A DNA stretch of 64,000 bases from SFHK01 sp045538305. Its GTDB lineage: Bacteria; Bacillota; Clostridia; Christensenellales; Aristaeellaceae. The notes beneath the pieces are model-generated. The model had not been told where the DNA came from. It did no database searches and saw only the letters and a list, made by a program, of their open reading frames with translations. Shown in pieces: positions 27,479 through 36,630 of the stretch (within the stretch, counting starts at the first letter, position 1; each line of letters begins with the position of its first letter). The stretch is taken from positions 32,218-96,217 of the forward strand of contig JAZSRC010000037.1 in assembly GCA_045538305.1 (NCBI GenBank), in the 5' to 3' direction. A program made the translations under genes and the position numbers.

Positions 27479-28189
27479 TTAAGCGTGACGGTTCACAATC
27501 CGATATTCGTTTTCAAGCGTTTCAAGATCGTATACGCATACGTACAGGGAAACGCGGTTTTCTGCATTCAGACCGTTCCAGATGGTTTCGGTAATCTCAT
27601 CAATGCTTTCGTTGCCAAGAACTACCTTTTCGGGCTCGCCCGTGAAGGAGGGCAGCGGATTTCCGTCGGCGGCATAGGTATGGATAAATTCGCCTTCGCC
27701 GGCGTTCACGCCTTCAAACAGATAATAGGCGCGAAGGGACTTGGTTCCGTTCTGATCAGCGGCTTTGAGCACACCCATCTGCAGCGCGAAATCTCCGTTT
27801 TCAAAGGAGGCCATGGCGCTGATGCGAGGGGTAAAATTGGGAGCATCGGGTTCGAAGCAGCGGGTGTTGAGCGCGTCGATGAAGCTTTTGCCGTTTTTTA
27901 CATACTCGTAAATGGTATCGGTCTGATCGCCGTTGGTGACGATAAGCTTATTCTCGTATTCACGCACAGGCCAGTAAATGATCAGGGAGGGATCCTTCAT
28001 TTTCGCTTCGTCAAATGCCTGCGTGCGCATACCGCCTTCTTCTTTTACAAAAATGCGGTTTCTGCTGTTTTCGCTTCTGCCCATGATGAAGTAGGCGAAT
28101 ACGGCTTTTTTACCGTTTTCGCTCTTTCCGACGATGATGCCGCGTCCGGGATAGGTAGTCTGGCCTACGGCCTGAGTAAGCGTATGCAT
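27479..28189 (-). CDS. purO: IMP cyclohydrolase, PurO type
   Basis: Closes FAICAR to IMP, the final step of purine synthesis. The 236-residue protein starts with YPGRGIIVGKSENGKKAVFAYFIMGRSENSRNR, a pattern of the archaeal PurO-like cyclohydrolase family (Ntn-hydrolase-like fold), and is unrelated to the PurH MGS domain. It lies between purN and the transformylase gene, completing the pathway. AAGGAG precedes the ATG. The assignment rests on family resemblance and context. Confidence 0.85.
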   Translation of the reverse strand: MHTLTQAVGQTTYPGRGIIVGKSENGKKAVFAYFIMGRSENSRNRIFVKEEGGMRTQAFDEAKMKDPSLIIYWPVREYENKLIVTNGDQTDTIYEYVKNGKSFIDALNTRCFEPDAPNFTPRISAMASFENGDFALQMGVLKAADQNGTKSLRAYYLFEGVNAGEGEFIHTYAADGNPLPSFTGEPEKVVLGNESIDEITETIWNGLNAENRVSLYVCVYDLETLENEYRIVNRHA

Positions 28190-28194
28190 TGTTA

Positions 28195-28800
28195 TTACTC
28201 CTTGCTTATGATCAGTTTGCTGACATATTCAACGGCGCGGGGGAGAAGGCTCCATTCCGCTTCCCGCATGACGCGTGCCTGCAGAATTTCGGGAGTATCT
28301 CCGGGAAGAACGTCTACCGCCTTCTGGAAGATGATTTCGCCGCCGTCCGGAATCTCGTTTACATAGTGTACGGTTGCGCCTGTAATCTTTACGCCCTTCT
28401 CAAGCACGGCTTCGTGTACCTTCAGGCCATAAAAGCCCTTTCCGCAGAACGCGGGAATGAGCGCCGGATGGACGTTGATGATCTTGCCGGGGAACCCTTT
28501 GGTAAAATCAGCGGAAAGAATCGTAAGAAAGCCTGCCAGAACGATCAGATCGATCTTCTGATCAATGACATACCGAAGCAGTCGGTTCTCCGCATCCTTC
28601 CGGGTTTCACCTTCCTGTTTCTGGGATACATAGGTTGCGATGCCGGCATTCTGTGCGCGGGTGAGGGCATATGCATTTTGATTGCTTGCGCAAACCAACA
28701 CAATTTCGCCGCTCTTGATTTCGCCGCGTGCGCTGGCGTCCAGAATCGCCTGCAGATTGGTGCCGCCTCCGCTTACGAATACGGCGATACGTGCGCTCAC
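28195..28800 (-). CDS. purN: Phosphoribosylglycinamide formyltransferase
   Basis: Folate-dependent formylation of GAR to FGAR. 201 residues with the opening ARIAVFVSGGGTNLQAI, catalytic region LAGFLTILS and INVHPALIPAFCGKGFYG (Asn-x-His), and GATVHYVNEIPDGG with the essential aspartate region. It starts with GTG overlapping the purM stop (GTGA), a translational coupling. Confidence 0.95.
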   Translation of the reverse strand: MSARIAVFVSGGGTNLQAILDASARGEIKSGEIVLVCASNQNAYALTRAQNAGIATYVSQKQEGETRKDAENRLLRYVIDQKIDLIVLAGFLTILSADFTKGFPGKIINVHPALIPAFCGKGFYGLKVHEAVLEKGVKITGATVHYVNEIPDGGEIIFQKAVDVLPGDTPEILQARVMREAEWSLLPRAVEYVSKLIISKE

Positions 28801-29840
28801 AGGAAACGCACCTTCCCTTCGTCCGCAGCCTTTTCAACATGGCCCAACACATATGCTTTTTCGCCGGATGCGTTCAGCACGCGCACGGCCTCATCCGCCT
28901 GATCGGCAGGAACGATGACGCACAGGCCCACGCCCATGTTGAAGGTATTGAACATGTCGCGGCGGGAGATGGAGCCGGATTTCTGGATATAGTCGAATAC
29001 GGGCGGTGTGACGATGGATTTTTCATCCACAACCGCGCAGAGGCCGTCGCCGAATGCGCGCGGAATGTTTTCATAGAATCCGCCGCCGGTAATGTGAGCG
29101 ATTGAGCGCACATCCACCGTTTCCAGAAGCTTAAGAACCGGTTTTACATAAATCTTGGTCGGAGTTAGAAGCGTTTCGCCAAGGCTAGCGCCAAATTCCG
29201 AAATATATTCGTTCAGATCGCGGTTTTCTACGTTCAAAGCTTTTCGTACCAGAGAGAAGCCGTTGGAGTGTACGCCTGAGGAAGCGACGGCGATCAGCGC
29301 ATCGCCAGCCTGAACGTTTTCGGGGTTCAGAACTTTTTCTTCATCCACAATACCGGTGGTAAAGCCGGCGAGATCATATTCGTCCTCTGCATACATACCG
29401 GGCATTTCGGCGGTTTCGCCGCCAATCAGTGCGCAGCCTGCCTGTACGCAGCCCTCGGCAACGCCGGATACGATTTCGGCTACGCGTTCGGGAACATTCT
29501 TTCCGAGGGCGATGTAGTCCAGGAAGATCAGGGGGCGACCGCCAAGGCATACTACGTCGTTTACGCACATGGCAACGCAGTCGATGCCGACAGTGTCATG
29601 CTTGTTCATCAGGAAAGCAAGCTCCAGCTTTGTGCCTACGCCGTCGGTACCGGATACGAGAACGGGGGTTTTGATGCCGGTTAAGTCGGGCTTGAACATG
29701 CCGCCAAAGCCGCCGACGGTACCCAGTGCGCCGGTGTTCATGGTGCGGGCAATGTGGCCCTTCATCAGCTCTACGGCCTTATAGCCGGCGGTGATGTCTA
29801 CGCCTGCCTGGCGATAGCTTTCGGAATAGCTGTTTTTCAT
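28797..29840 (-). CDS. purM: Phosphoribosylformylglycinamidine cyclo-ligase (AIR synthetase)
   Basis: ATP-dependent closure of FGAM to AIR. 347 residues; YRQAGVDITAGYKAVELMK at the start, SGTDGVGTKLELAF, DCVAMCVNDVVCLGG and LIGGETAEMPG are diagnostic. Overlaps purF by ATGA and purN by GTGA. Confidence 0.96.
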   Translation of the reverse strand: MKNSYSESYRQAGVDITAGYKAVELMKGHIARTMNTGALGTVGGFGGMFKPDLTGIKTPVLVSGTDGVGTKLELAFLMNKHDTVGIDCVAMCVNDVVCLGGRPLIFLDYIALGKNVPERVAEIVSGVAEGCVQAGCALIGGETAEMPGMYAEDEYDLAGFTTGIVDEEKVLNPENVQAGDALIAVASSGVHSNGFSLVRKALNVENRDLNEYISEFGASLGETLLTPTKIYVKPVLKLLETVDVRSIAHITGGGFYENIPRAFGDGLCAVVDEKSIVTPPVFDYIQKSGSISRRDMFNTFNMGVGLCVIVPADQADEAVRVLNASGEKAYVLGHVEKAADEGKVRFL

Positions 29841-31267
29841 TTGTTGATGCCCTCCGTAATGCTTCGTTCAAATTTGCTCTTAACCGTGGTGGTCGGGGGA
29901 TCGCAAGGATATTTTCCTGTGAAACAGCCCACGCAGAAGCCGCAGGGCGTATTGTCGCAAAGGCGCTCGGCGTTTTCCGGGCGGAGATAGCCAAGAGAGT
30001 CTACGCCGATGATATCGCGGATTTCCTCGATGGTGTGGTTATAAGCGATCAGATTTTCACGCTTGTCGATATCGGTGCCAAAATAGCAGGGATACAAAAA
30101 CGGCGGTGCGGAGGAGCGCATATGAACTTCGGTTGCACCTGCATCCCTTAACAGCTTGACAATTCGGGCACAGGTTGTTCCGCGGACAATAGAGTCGTCT
30201 ACCAGAACAACGCGCTTACCCTTTACAACGCTGGATACGGGATTCAGCTTGATTCTTACCTTGTTTTCACGGTCCGACTGAGTGGGCTGAATAAAAGTTC
30301 GGCCGATGTACTTGTTTTTGATAAAGCCGATGCCATACGGGATGCCGGACTGACGGGAGTAGCCGATGGCGGCGTCAATGCCGGAATCGGGAACGCCGAT
30401 CACGACGTCGGCCTGAACGGGATGGTCCAGCGCAAGAAATGCGCCAGCCCTCTGACGCGCCATGTGAACGGAGGTGCCGTCTACTACGCTGTCAGGGCGG
30501 GCAAAATAGATGTATTCAAATATGCAAAGCCCGCGGGGTTTTTCGGCTACGTGCGTTTTATCGCAGCGGAGTCCGTTTTTGTCGGCAATCACGACCTCGC
30601 CGGGCTCTACATCGCGCACGAAGGTAGCGCCAATAGCGTCCAATGCACAGGTTTCCGAGGCAAATACCCAGCTGTCGTTGAGCTTACCGATACAAAGCGG
30701 ATGGAATCCGTACGGATCGCGCGCGCCGATCAGCTTTGTGGAGGACATCATAACGATGGAATACGCGCCCTTAAGCGAACCCATTGCGTTTGATACCGCT
30801 TGCTCGATGGACTTGGTTTTGAGGCGTTCTCTGACGATTGCATAGGCAATTACCTCTGCATCACTGGTCGTATGATAAATGGAACCGGAAAGTTCCTGCT
30901 CCTCGCGCAGCTCATAGGCGTTTGTCAGACAGCCGTTGTGCGCAAGCGCCATCAGGCCTTTAACATGGTTAACGGTCAGCGGCTGTGCATTCTGTGCGGG
31001 GTTGATATCGCTGTTACCGTAGCGCACATGGCCTACGGCGATCTCTCCGACGCCAAGGCTGTCCAGAATGTCTTTTGTGAATACGTCGTTTACAAGGCCG
31101 GGAGCCTTATGGCTTCGCATAAGACCGTCGCGATTTACGACGATGCCGCAGCTTTCCTGTCCGCGATGCTGAAGCGCATACAGCGCGTAATAACACGCGC
31201 TTGCCACATCATGTCCGTCAGGGGAATAGATGCCGAATATGCCGCACTCTTCATGGAGCTTGCTCAT
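29837..31267 (-). CDS. purF: Amidophosphoribosyltransferase
   Basis: Commits PRPP to purine synthesis, forming phosphoribosylamine from PRPP and glutamine. The 476-residue protein has a short propeptide before the nucleophile ([13 protein letters not shown]), a class II glutaminase domain, the PRPP loop [13 protein letters not shown] and C-terminal cysteines ([12 protein letters not shown]) fitting the iron-sulfur type enzyme of Bacillus. Such enzymes are oxygen sensitive and feedback inhibited by nucleotides. ATG overlaps the purC stop. Confidence 0.96.
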   Translation of the reverse strand: MSKLHEECGIFGIYSPDGHDVASACYYALYALQHRGQESCGIVVNRDGLMRSHKAPGLVNDVFTKDILDSLGVGEIAVGHVRYGNSDINPAQNAQPLTVNHVKGLMALAHNGCLTNAYELREEQELSGSIYHTTSDAEVIAYAIVRERLKTKSIEQAVSNAMGSLKGAYSIVMMSSTKLIGARDPYGFHPLCIGKLNDSWVFASETCALDAIGATFVRDVEPGEVVIADKNGLRCDKTHVAEKPRGLCIFEYIYFARPDSVVDGTSVHMARQRAGAFLALDHPVQADVVIGVPDSGIDAAIGYSRQSGIPYGIGFIKNKYIGRTFIQPTQSDRENKVRIKLNPVSSVVKGKRVVLVDDSIVRGTTCARIVKLLRDAGATEVHMRSSAPPFLYPCYFGTDIDKRENLIAYNHTIEEIRDIIGVDSLGYLRPENAERLCDNTPCGFCVGCFTGKYPCDPPTTTVKSKFERSITEGINK

Positions 31268-31980
31268 ACATTTTCCTCCGTCAGGCGGCGCATGACTTCC
31301 TGATATGCGTCTTCAACGTTGCCGAGGTCGCGGCGGAAGCGGTCTTTATCCAGCTTTTCTCCGGTATCCTTATCCCAGAAGCGGCAGGTATCAGGGGAGA
31401 TTTCGTCGGCGAGCACGATGGATCCATCGCTCAGACGGCCAAATTCAAGCTTGAAGTCGACCAGCGTGATGTTGAGCTTCAGGAAGTATTCTTTGAGAAG
31501 CTTGTTTACGGTGAGCGCCATTGTGCGGATGGTGTCGATTTCGTCCTTGGTGGCAAGGCCCAGAGCGAGAGCATGGCTGTCGTTAAGGAGCGGATCGCCC
31601 AGATCGTCGTTTTTATAGGAGAACTCAAAGGTAGGCTCGGCAAAAACGATGCCCTCTTTAACGCCGTAGCGCTTAGAGAAGGAGCCGGCGGAGATGTTGC
31701 GTACGATTACCTCGAGCGGTACGATGGAAACCTTTTTTACGAGGGTTTCGCGGTCGTTAAGCTCCTCGACGAGATGGGTGGGAACGCCGTTTTTTTCGAG
31801 CATTTTCATAAGCATATTGCTCATTCGGTTGTTGATTGCGCCCTTACCGACGATGGTGCCCTTCTTTTCGCCGTTGAAGGCGGTCGCATCGTCCTTGTAG
31901 GATACAATATACAATTCGGGATTTTCGGTTGCAAATACCTTCTTGGCTTTTCCTTCGTACAGCTGTGCCTGCTTAGTCAT
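31264..31980 (-). CDS. purC: Phosphoribosylaminoimidazole-succinocarboxamide synthase
   Basis: SAICAR synthetase, joining CAIR and aspartate. 238 residues from [16 protein letters not shown], with the [16 protein letters not shown] and DFKLEFGR motifs of the family. ATG 31980 was chosen for its GGGGAGGAAAAC site; the longer frame runs into purE. Its start overlaps the end of purE by a few bases. Confidence 0.95.
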   Translation of the reverse strand: MTKQAQLYEGKAKKVFATENPELYIVSYKDDATAFNGEKKGTIVGKGAINNRMSNMLMKMLEKNGVPTHLVEELNDRETLVKKVSIVPLEVIVRNISAGSFSKRYGVKEGIVFAEPTFEFSYKNDDLGDPLLNDSHALALGLATKDEIDTIRTMALTVNKLLKEYFLKLNITLVDFKLEFGRLSDGSIVLADEISPDTCRFWDKDTGEKLDKDRFRRDLGNVEDAYQEVMRRLTEENV

Positions 31981-32491
31981 TTTTGTTTTCCTCCCCTGTG
32001 TAGCTGTATTCTTTCCTGTACTGTTCATCTTTTTTAAGCGCTGCGGCCTTCATGTCGCTGCGCGCCTGATTGAGCTTTTTCGCAAGCGTTTTATCGGTTA
32101 CTGCCAGAATCTGCGCCGCCAGTATTGCGGCGTTTTTTGCGCCGTCGATGGCTACGGTGGCTACCGGGATGCCGGAGGGCATCTGCACGGTTGCAAGCAG
32201 CGCGTCCAGACCGTCAAGCGCGGTGGATTTTACGGGAATTCCGATAACGGGCAAAGTGGTATTGGCGGAAAGCGCTCCGGCAAGATGGGCGGCCTTTCCT
32301 GCTGCTGCGATGATCGCTCCAAAGTCGTTGTCGCGGGCGTTTTTTGCAAATTCAGAGGCGGCTTCCGGCGTTCTGTGCGCTGAAATCACGCGCACCTCAT
32401 GAGGAATCTCCATCTCGCGCAGATAGGATGCGGCAGCTTTAACTACCGGCCAATCGCTGTCCGAACCCATGATAATGGCAATCTTTTTCAT
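31973..32491 (-). CDS. purE: 5-(carboxyamino)imidazole ribonucleotide mutase
   Basis: Rearranges N5-CAIR to CAIR (class I), or carboxylates AIR if class II. 172 residues starting [17 protein letters not shown], with SAHRTPE and [25 protein letters not shown]; the standard family core ends near residue 160. No purK is seen in the window, so class cannot be settled by context. CAGGAGG precedes ATG 32491. First gene of the pur operon. Confidence 0.94.
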   Translation of the reverse strand: MKKIAIIMGSDSDWPVVKAAASYLREMEIPHEVRVISAHRTPEAASEFAKNARDNDFGAIIAAAGKAAHLAGALSANTTLPVIGIPVKSTALDGLDALLATVQMPSGIPVATVAIDGAKNAAILAAQILAVTDKTLAKKLNQARSDMKAAALKKDEQYRKEYSYTGEENKND

Positions 32492-32509
32492 CCATAAACC
32501 TCCTGTTTG

Positions 32510-32564
32510 AAAAACGAACAATAATCGGGCAACTATGAAGATTCTACGGCAAAATACGAACGAT
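32510..32564 (-). promoter_or_regulatory. Two PurBox-like operators in the pur control region
   Basis: Two similar sites read on the plus strand: AAAAACGAACAAT (32510-32522) and AAATACGAACGAT (32552-32564). Compared with the B. subtilis PurR PurBox (AWWWCCGAACWWT, from memory) they match 12 and 11 of 13 positions. One lies between -35 and -10, the other just downstream of the predicted start, and they are 42 bases apart. Unlike B. subtilis the two are in direct rather than inverted orientation. Confidence 0.55.
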
Positions 32565-32569
32565 GTCAA
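32541..32569 (-). promoter_or_regulatory. Promoter of the pur operon
   Basis: Minus-strand TTGACA (32569-32564), 17-base spacer, TAGAAT (32546-32541), about 50 bases before the purE ATG. Confidence 0.85.
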
Positions 32570-32620
32570 TTTTAGAAAGTGTTTTTATACGTTATATTTA
32601 GGGTGAGTTTTCGCGCATTC

Positions 32621-32650
32621 GTATAAAGAATGTAAAAAACGAGGATGCTA
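32621..32650 (+). promoter_or_regulatory. Possible sigma-G promoter for spoVA
   Basis: GTATA (32621-32625) and GATGCTA (32644-32650) with an 18-base spacer resemble forespore sigma-G elements (GNATR and CATNNTA, from memory). It is placed upstream of a forespore-expressed operon; the match is partial. Confidence 0.4.
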
Positions 32651-32685
32651 TCCGATGGAGAAGTATGTTTGCGGAGGTTGTTTTT

Positions 32686-32835
32686 ATGAAAAGGGAAAAA
32701 CACGACTTACCGGCGCTGTCTGTTTCATGGCAGCCGCATGCGGGCGATCGGGAAACGCGTACGGGCGCGCTGGCGCCCAAAGGGAAAAACGGGGATGACG
32801 GGAGGTACGGATATGGACAAAAAGCAGATGCCTGA
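32686..32835 (+). CDS. Possible 49-residue leader protein before spoVAC
   Basis: A short frame starting MKREKHDLPALSVSWQPH with a good GCGGAGG site eight bases upstream. It is Lys/Arg/Asp/Gly rich, has no membrane segment and overlaps the first 23 bases of spoVAC in another frame. I recognise no family. It may be a genuine small spore gene or a translated leader that couples to spoVAC. Confidence 0.35.
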   Translation: MKREKHDLPALSVSWQPHAGDRETRTGALAPKGKNGDDGRYGYGQKADA

Positions 32836-33268
32836 CGCAAAGTCATATAACAGAATGGTCAAAAAAATCACGCCGAACAGCCCGAAGCTGAAAGGCTTTT
32901 TCAGAGCCTTCTGGGTGGGCGGGGCAATCTGTATGCTGGGACAGATCATTACCTGCGTCGGAAACAGGCTCGATCTGTCCTTTGCGCAGGGAAGCATGTT
33001 TACGCCCTCGGTTCTGGTAGTCATCGCATCGTTTCTGACGGGAATCGGCGTGTATGACAGGATTGGAAAGTATGCGGGCGCGGGATCTGCGATTCCCATT
33101 ACCGGCTTTGCAAATTCCGTAGTCGCGCCCGCGATGGAATTCAGGCGCGAAGGCTTTGTTATGGGCGTCGGTGCGAAGCTGTTTGTGCTTGCCGGGCCTG
33201 TACTTGCCTATGGCATATCGGCCAGCGTTCTATATGGAATTATATACTGGCTGCTGGGGGTGATGTGA
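32813..33268 (+). CDS. spoVAC: Stage V sporulation protein AC
   Basis: Inner-membrane channel subunit for dipicolinic acid movement during sporulation and germination. 151 residues: a polar N-terminus (KMPDAKSYN-like, then LKGFFRAFWVGGAICMLGQ) and about four membrane helices with GIGVYDRIGKYAGAGSAIPITGFANS, the hallmark shared by SpoVAC and SpoVAE. ATG 32813 follows GGGAGG. First of the compact clostridial spoVAC-AD-AE set. Confidence 0.94.
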   Translation: MDKKQMPDAKSYNRMVKKITPNSPKLKGFFRAFWVGGAICMLGQIITCVGNRLDLSFAQGSMFTPSVLVVIASFLTGIGVYDRIGKYAGAGSAIPITGFANSVVAPAMEFRREGFVMGVGAKLFVLAGPVLAYGISASVLYGIIYWLLGVM

Positions 33269-33269
33269 C

Positions 33270-34286
33270 ATGGGATTAATAGGAAAGAGAACGTTTGTGT
33301 ATGACAAAAAGGTATCCGTTGCCTCCCATGCATGTATGGCCGGGCCGAAAGAAGGAAAAGGGCCGCTTGGCGGTACGTTTGATATCGTTATGGATGATGA
33401 TTTGATCGGTCAGAAAAGCTGGGAGATGGCGGAAAGCGAAATGCTTCGAAGAACGGTTGAAATGTGCGCTTGCAAAGCGGGTATGAGAACCGGCGATATC
33501 GGTGCGCTGCTTGCGGGGGATCTGAACGCACAGATTATTTCATCGGGCTTTGCGGCACGCGGGTTGGGCGTTCCCTTTTTCGGAATGTACGGCGCATGCT
33601 CCACAATGGCGCAGTCCATTGTTGTTGGCGCGGCGCTTGTAAGCGGAGGATATCTGAAAAACGCCGTGTGCGCGGCGTCCAGTCATTTCTGCACGGCGGA
33701 ACGGCAGTTTCGTTTTCCGCTGGAACTGGGTACGCAAAGACCGCCTTCCGCCCAGTGGACGGCGACAGCAGCCGGCGCTGTGCTGCTAACGGAAGGAGAG
33801 GAAGGCAGGGTTTTTGTTACGAATGGAACGATTGGACGGGTAATTGATTTAAAGATTAAAGACGCCAATCATATGGGCGCGGCGATGGCGCCCGCCGTTG
33901 CCGATACCATTGACGGGCACTTTGAGGATACGAGCAGGTCGTTTGATGATTATGACCGGATTATCACCGGAGATCTTGGCATATACGGCCGGGAACTGCT
34001 AATCGAACTATTGGAAAAACGGGGCGTGCGCGTTCAGGCTGACAAGCTGATGGACTGTGGGAAGGAAATGTTTTCGCCTGAGCAGGATGCGCATGCGGGC
34101 GCAAGCGGCTGCGGCTGCATTGCAAGCGTTGTGGCTGGGAAGATCATGAGTGAAATGGAGAACCGGGAAATGAAGCGCGTTCTTATGCTTGGCAGTGGAG
34201 CCATGCTCAGCCTTACCTCCAGCCAGCAGGGCGAAAGCATTCCCGGCATTGCGTACGGCGCTGTATTGGAGGTGAAGGATTTTTGA
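33270..34286 (+). CDS. spoVAD: Stage V sporulation protein AD
   Basis: Thiolase-fold protein that binds dipicolinic acid for uptake into the forespore. 338 residues starting MGLIGKRTFVYDKKVSVAS, with a thiolase-like GMYGACSTMAQS segment and a C-terminal AGASGCGCIASV region, all typical of SpoVAD. One base after spoVAC; overlaps the start of spoVAE. Confidence 0.95.
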   Translation: MGLIGKRTFVYDKKVSVASHACMAGPKEGKGPLGGTFDIVMDDDLIGQKSWEMAESEMLRRTVEMCACKAGMRTGDIGALLAGDLNAQIISSGFAARGLGVPFFGMYGACSTMAQSIVVGAALVSGGYLKNAVCAASSHFCTAERQFRFPLELGTQRPPSAQWTATAAGAVLLTEGEEGRVFVTNGTIGRVIDLKIKDANHMGAAMAPAVADTIDGHFEDTSRSFDDYDRIITGDLGIYGRELLIELLEKRGVRVQADKLMDCGKEMFSPEQDAHAGASGCGCIASVVAGKIMSEMENREMKRVLMLGSGAMLSLTSSQQGESIPGIAYGAVLEVKDF

Positions 34287-34651
34287 TGAATGATATTCTG
34301 ATGTGCGTAAAAGCATTTTTGGTAGGTGGCGTAATATGCGCTGTCGGTCAGGCGTTGATTATGTATACCAGGCTTACAAGCGCAAGGGTGCTGGTCATGT
34401 TTGTCGTTTTGGGCGTTTTTTTGACGGCGATTGGCGTATACAAGCCGCTGGTGGATTTTGCTGGCGCCGGCGCTACGGTTCCGCTGACGGGCTTTGGTTA
34501 TACGCTTGCAATGGGCGCTGCGGACAATGTGTATAAGCATGGCTTATTCGGCGCGTTTACGGGCGGCGTATCAAACGCCGCTGCGGGTATTACGGCTGCA
34601 ATCTTTTTCGGCCTTCTGAACGCCCTCATTTTTAAGCCAAAGGCCAAGTAA
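34286..34651 (+). CDS. spoVAE: Stage V sporulation protein AE
   Basis: 121-residue membrane protein, paralogous to SpoVAC, with four hydrophobic segments and GVYKPLVDFAGAGATVPLTGFG. Forms the membrane channel with SpoVAC. ATG 34286 overlaps the spoVAD TGA by one base; AAGGA lies upstream. No spoVAF or GerA-type receptor follows. Confidence 0.94.
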   Translation: MNDILMCVKAFLVGGVICAVGQALIMYTRLTSARVLVMFVVLGVFLTAIGVYKPLVDFAGAGATVPLTGFGYTLAMGAADNVYKHGLFGAFTGGVSNAAAGITAAIFFGLLNALIFKPKAK

Positions 34652-34667
34652 CAGGCGGCTGTGCGCC

Positions 34668-34696
34668 TTGCAATCCTTCCGATATTCGGTTATAAT
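34668..34696 (+). promoter_or_regulatory. Promoter of the dehydratase-VanZ-GH78 unit
   Basis: TTGCAA (34668-34673), 17-base spacer, TATAAT (34691-34696). Confidence 0.8.
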
Positions 34697-34736
34697 AGAA
34701 TAGATGTAATATCGATACCGAAAGGATAATGACCGA

Positions 34737-36614
34737 ATGAAACTTCCCAAAGCGGTTTCGAAAAAATCGATAGAGAACCTTCTCCGGGATTTTGTTAATG
34801 TGATTGTGGACGCAGGCTTGTTTTTGCTTGCGCTGCATGTGGCTGCGCTTTTGCGGTATGACGGACATATTCCGCCCAGAGCGGTGCGCGTGCTGAGCGA
34901 ACGGATCGTATGGATCACGCTGATCAACGCAGCGTGCCTGATGATTGCGGGCGTGTACCGGATTATCTGGAAATATGCTGGCATGCGCGAATACGGGCGC
35001 GTAGGCCTTGCGTGCATTATGGGCGCGGCCGGAAACATTGCGGCCAGCCTTTTCCTCCGCTGGGCCCTTCCCAGAACCGTTTTGATTATTGCCGGTATGG
35101 GCACAACCATTCTTGTGTGCGTTGTTCGCGTCGTCGGTACGTTTGTTTTTGAAAAGCTGATGCAGGGCGTTAAGGGCAGTGCATCCGACAGGCGGTATCT
35201 CATCGTCGGCGCGGGCGAAGGCGGATTGTATGCGCTCCGATATCTGCGCTCCAAACGAATGGGTAACGTCGTTTGCTATGCGGATGACGATGAACGCAAG
35301 CAAAATCAGCGCATATCGGGCGTTCCCGTTATGGGAACCACAAATGATATTCCAAAGATTGCGAACGCCAAGAATATATCCGACATCATTATCGCCATCT
35401 CTCGCCTTACGCAGAGCGATATGGAGCGAATCGGTAACATGTGCGCTCAGACGAGATGTCAGGTGAAGATTCTTTCCAATGAGGTAAACGACGGGGAAAA
35501 CCATAAGCAGCCGGTGCTGAAACGGCTGAAAGCGAGCATGTTTTTGATGCGCCCCGAGGTGACGCTGGACAATAAGCGGATTTCGGAATACATTCGCGAT
35601 AAAAACGTGCTGGTAACCGGCGGGGGCGGTTCCATCGGAAGCGAAATCTGCCGGCAGCTGATGCGGTTTTTCCCCCGTAAGCTGATCGTATTTGATATCT
35701 ATGAAAACGGCGCTTACGATCTCCAGATGGAGCTTTTTCGCAAAATCGGCCACGATTGCCCGGTTGAGGTGGTTATTGGTTCTATCCGTGACAAAAAAAG
35801 ACTGGATGACGTCATGGAAGAATACAAGCCGGAGGTGGTTTTCCACGCGGCGGCGCACAAGCATGTGCCGCTGATGGAGGGTTCACCGGCAGAAGCGGTG
35901 GAGAACAATGTGTTTGGCACCTATAATCTTTTACAGTCGGCTTCAGAACACCACGTGGAAAGGCTGGTGCAGCTTTCTACCGACAAGGCCGTAAATCCAA
36001 CAAACGTTATGGGCGCCACCAAACGCATTACGGAAATGCTTGTGCAGACATTTGCACGAAATACCAATATGAAATGCATGGCTGTGCGTTTTGGCAATGT
36101 GCTCGGTTCGCACGGCAGCGTCATTCCGCTCTTTGAGGAACAGATTCTGGACGGCGGCCCTGTTACGCTTACGCACAGGGATATTACCCGTTATTTTATG
36201 ACCATTCCGGAAGCAGCGCAGCTGGTTCTGCAGGCCGGCGCGCTGGCAGGCTCCGGCTCCATTTACGTGCTCGATATGGGGCAGCCTGTAAAAATCTATG
36301 AGCTTGCCGAAAAGTTGATCCGTTTTTACGGTTATGAGCCCGGTAAAGATATTGAAATACAGATTACGGGTCTTCGTCCCGGTGAAAAGCTGTATGAAGA
36401 GCTGATGATGGATACGGAGAAAGATCTGATGGGACGAACGGCGCATAACAAAATTCTGGTTGCGCCCCCGATTACGCTTGACGAAAAGGTTTTCTTCCGC
36501 CTTCTGGAACGGCTGAAAACAGCGGCGGAAGCCGGAGATTATCTGGCGACGATCCGTGAGCTTAGAACAATTGTGCCGACCTATCGTCCGGATTCAGAGC
36601 GGATTGCCGGCTGA
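34737..36614 (+). CDS. Membrane-bound nucleoside-diphosphate-sugar 4,6-dehydratase (CapD/WbpM type)
   Basis: Likely makes a 4-keto-6-deoxy UDP-HexNAc for surface polysaccharide. 625 residues: four membrane helices (about 20-130), a Rossmann NAD-like domain (about 145-270, IVGAGEGGLYAL), and a C-terminal short-chain dehydrogenase domain with TGGGGSIGSEICRQ, AAAHKHVPLME and STDKAVNPTNVMGATKR. The usual catalytic tyrosine is replaced by methionine (S-M-K), as known for the large membrane form WbpM. Followed by VanZ after 16 bases. Confidence 0.92.
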   Translation: MKLPKAVSKKSIENLLRDFVNVIVDAGLFLLALHVAALLRYDGHIPPRAVRVLSERIVWITLINAACLMIAGVYRIIWKYAGMREYGRVGLACIMGAAGNIAASLFLRWALPRTVLIIAGMGTTILVCVVRVVGTFVFEKLMQGVKGSASDRRYLIVGAGEGGLYALRYLRSKRMGNVVCYADDDERKQNQRISGVPVMGTTNDIPKIANAKNISDIIIAISRLTQSDMERIGNMCAQTRCQVKILSNEVNDGENHKQPVLKRLKASMFLMRPEVTLDNKRISEYIRDKNVLVTGGGGSIGSEICRQLMRFFPRKLIVFDIYENGAYDLQMELFRKIGHDCPVEVVIGSIRDKKRLDDVMEEYKPEVVFHAAAHKHVPLMEGSPAEAVENNVFGTYNLLQSASEHHVERLVQLSTDKAVNPTNVMGATKRITEMLVQTFARNTNMKCMAVRFGNVLGSHGSVIPLFEEQILDGGPVTLTHRDITRYFMTIPEAAQLVLQAGALAGSGSIYVLDMGQPVKIYELAEKLIRFYGYEPGKDIEIQITGLRPGEKLYEELMMDTEKDLMGRTAHNKILVAPPITLDEKVFFRLLERLKTAAEAGDYLATIRELRTIVPTYRPDSERIAG

Positions 36615-36630
36615 GCGCGGAAAGGGAATT

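Noticed and set aside
32686..34651. Other spoVA subunits or a germinant receptor in the same operon
   Set aside because: Only AC, AD and AE are recognisable; the upstream short frame has no membrane segment and does not resemble SpoVAA or SpoVAB.
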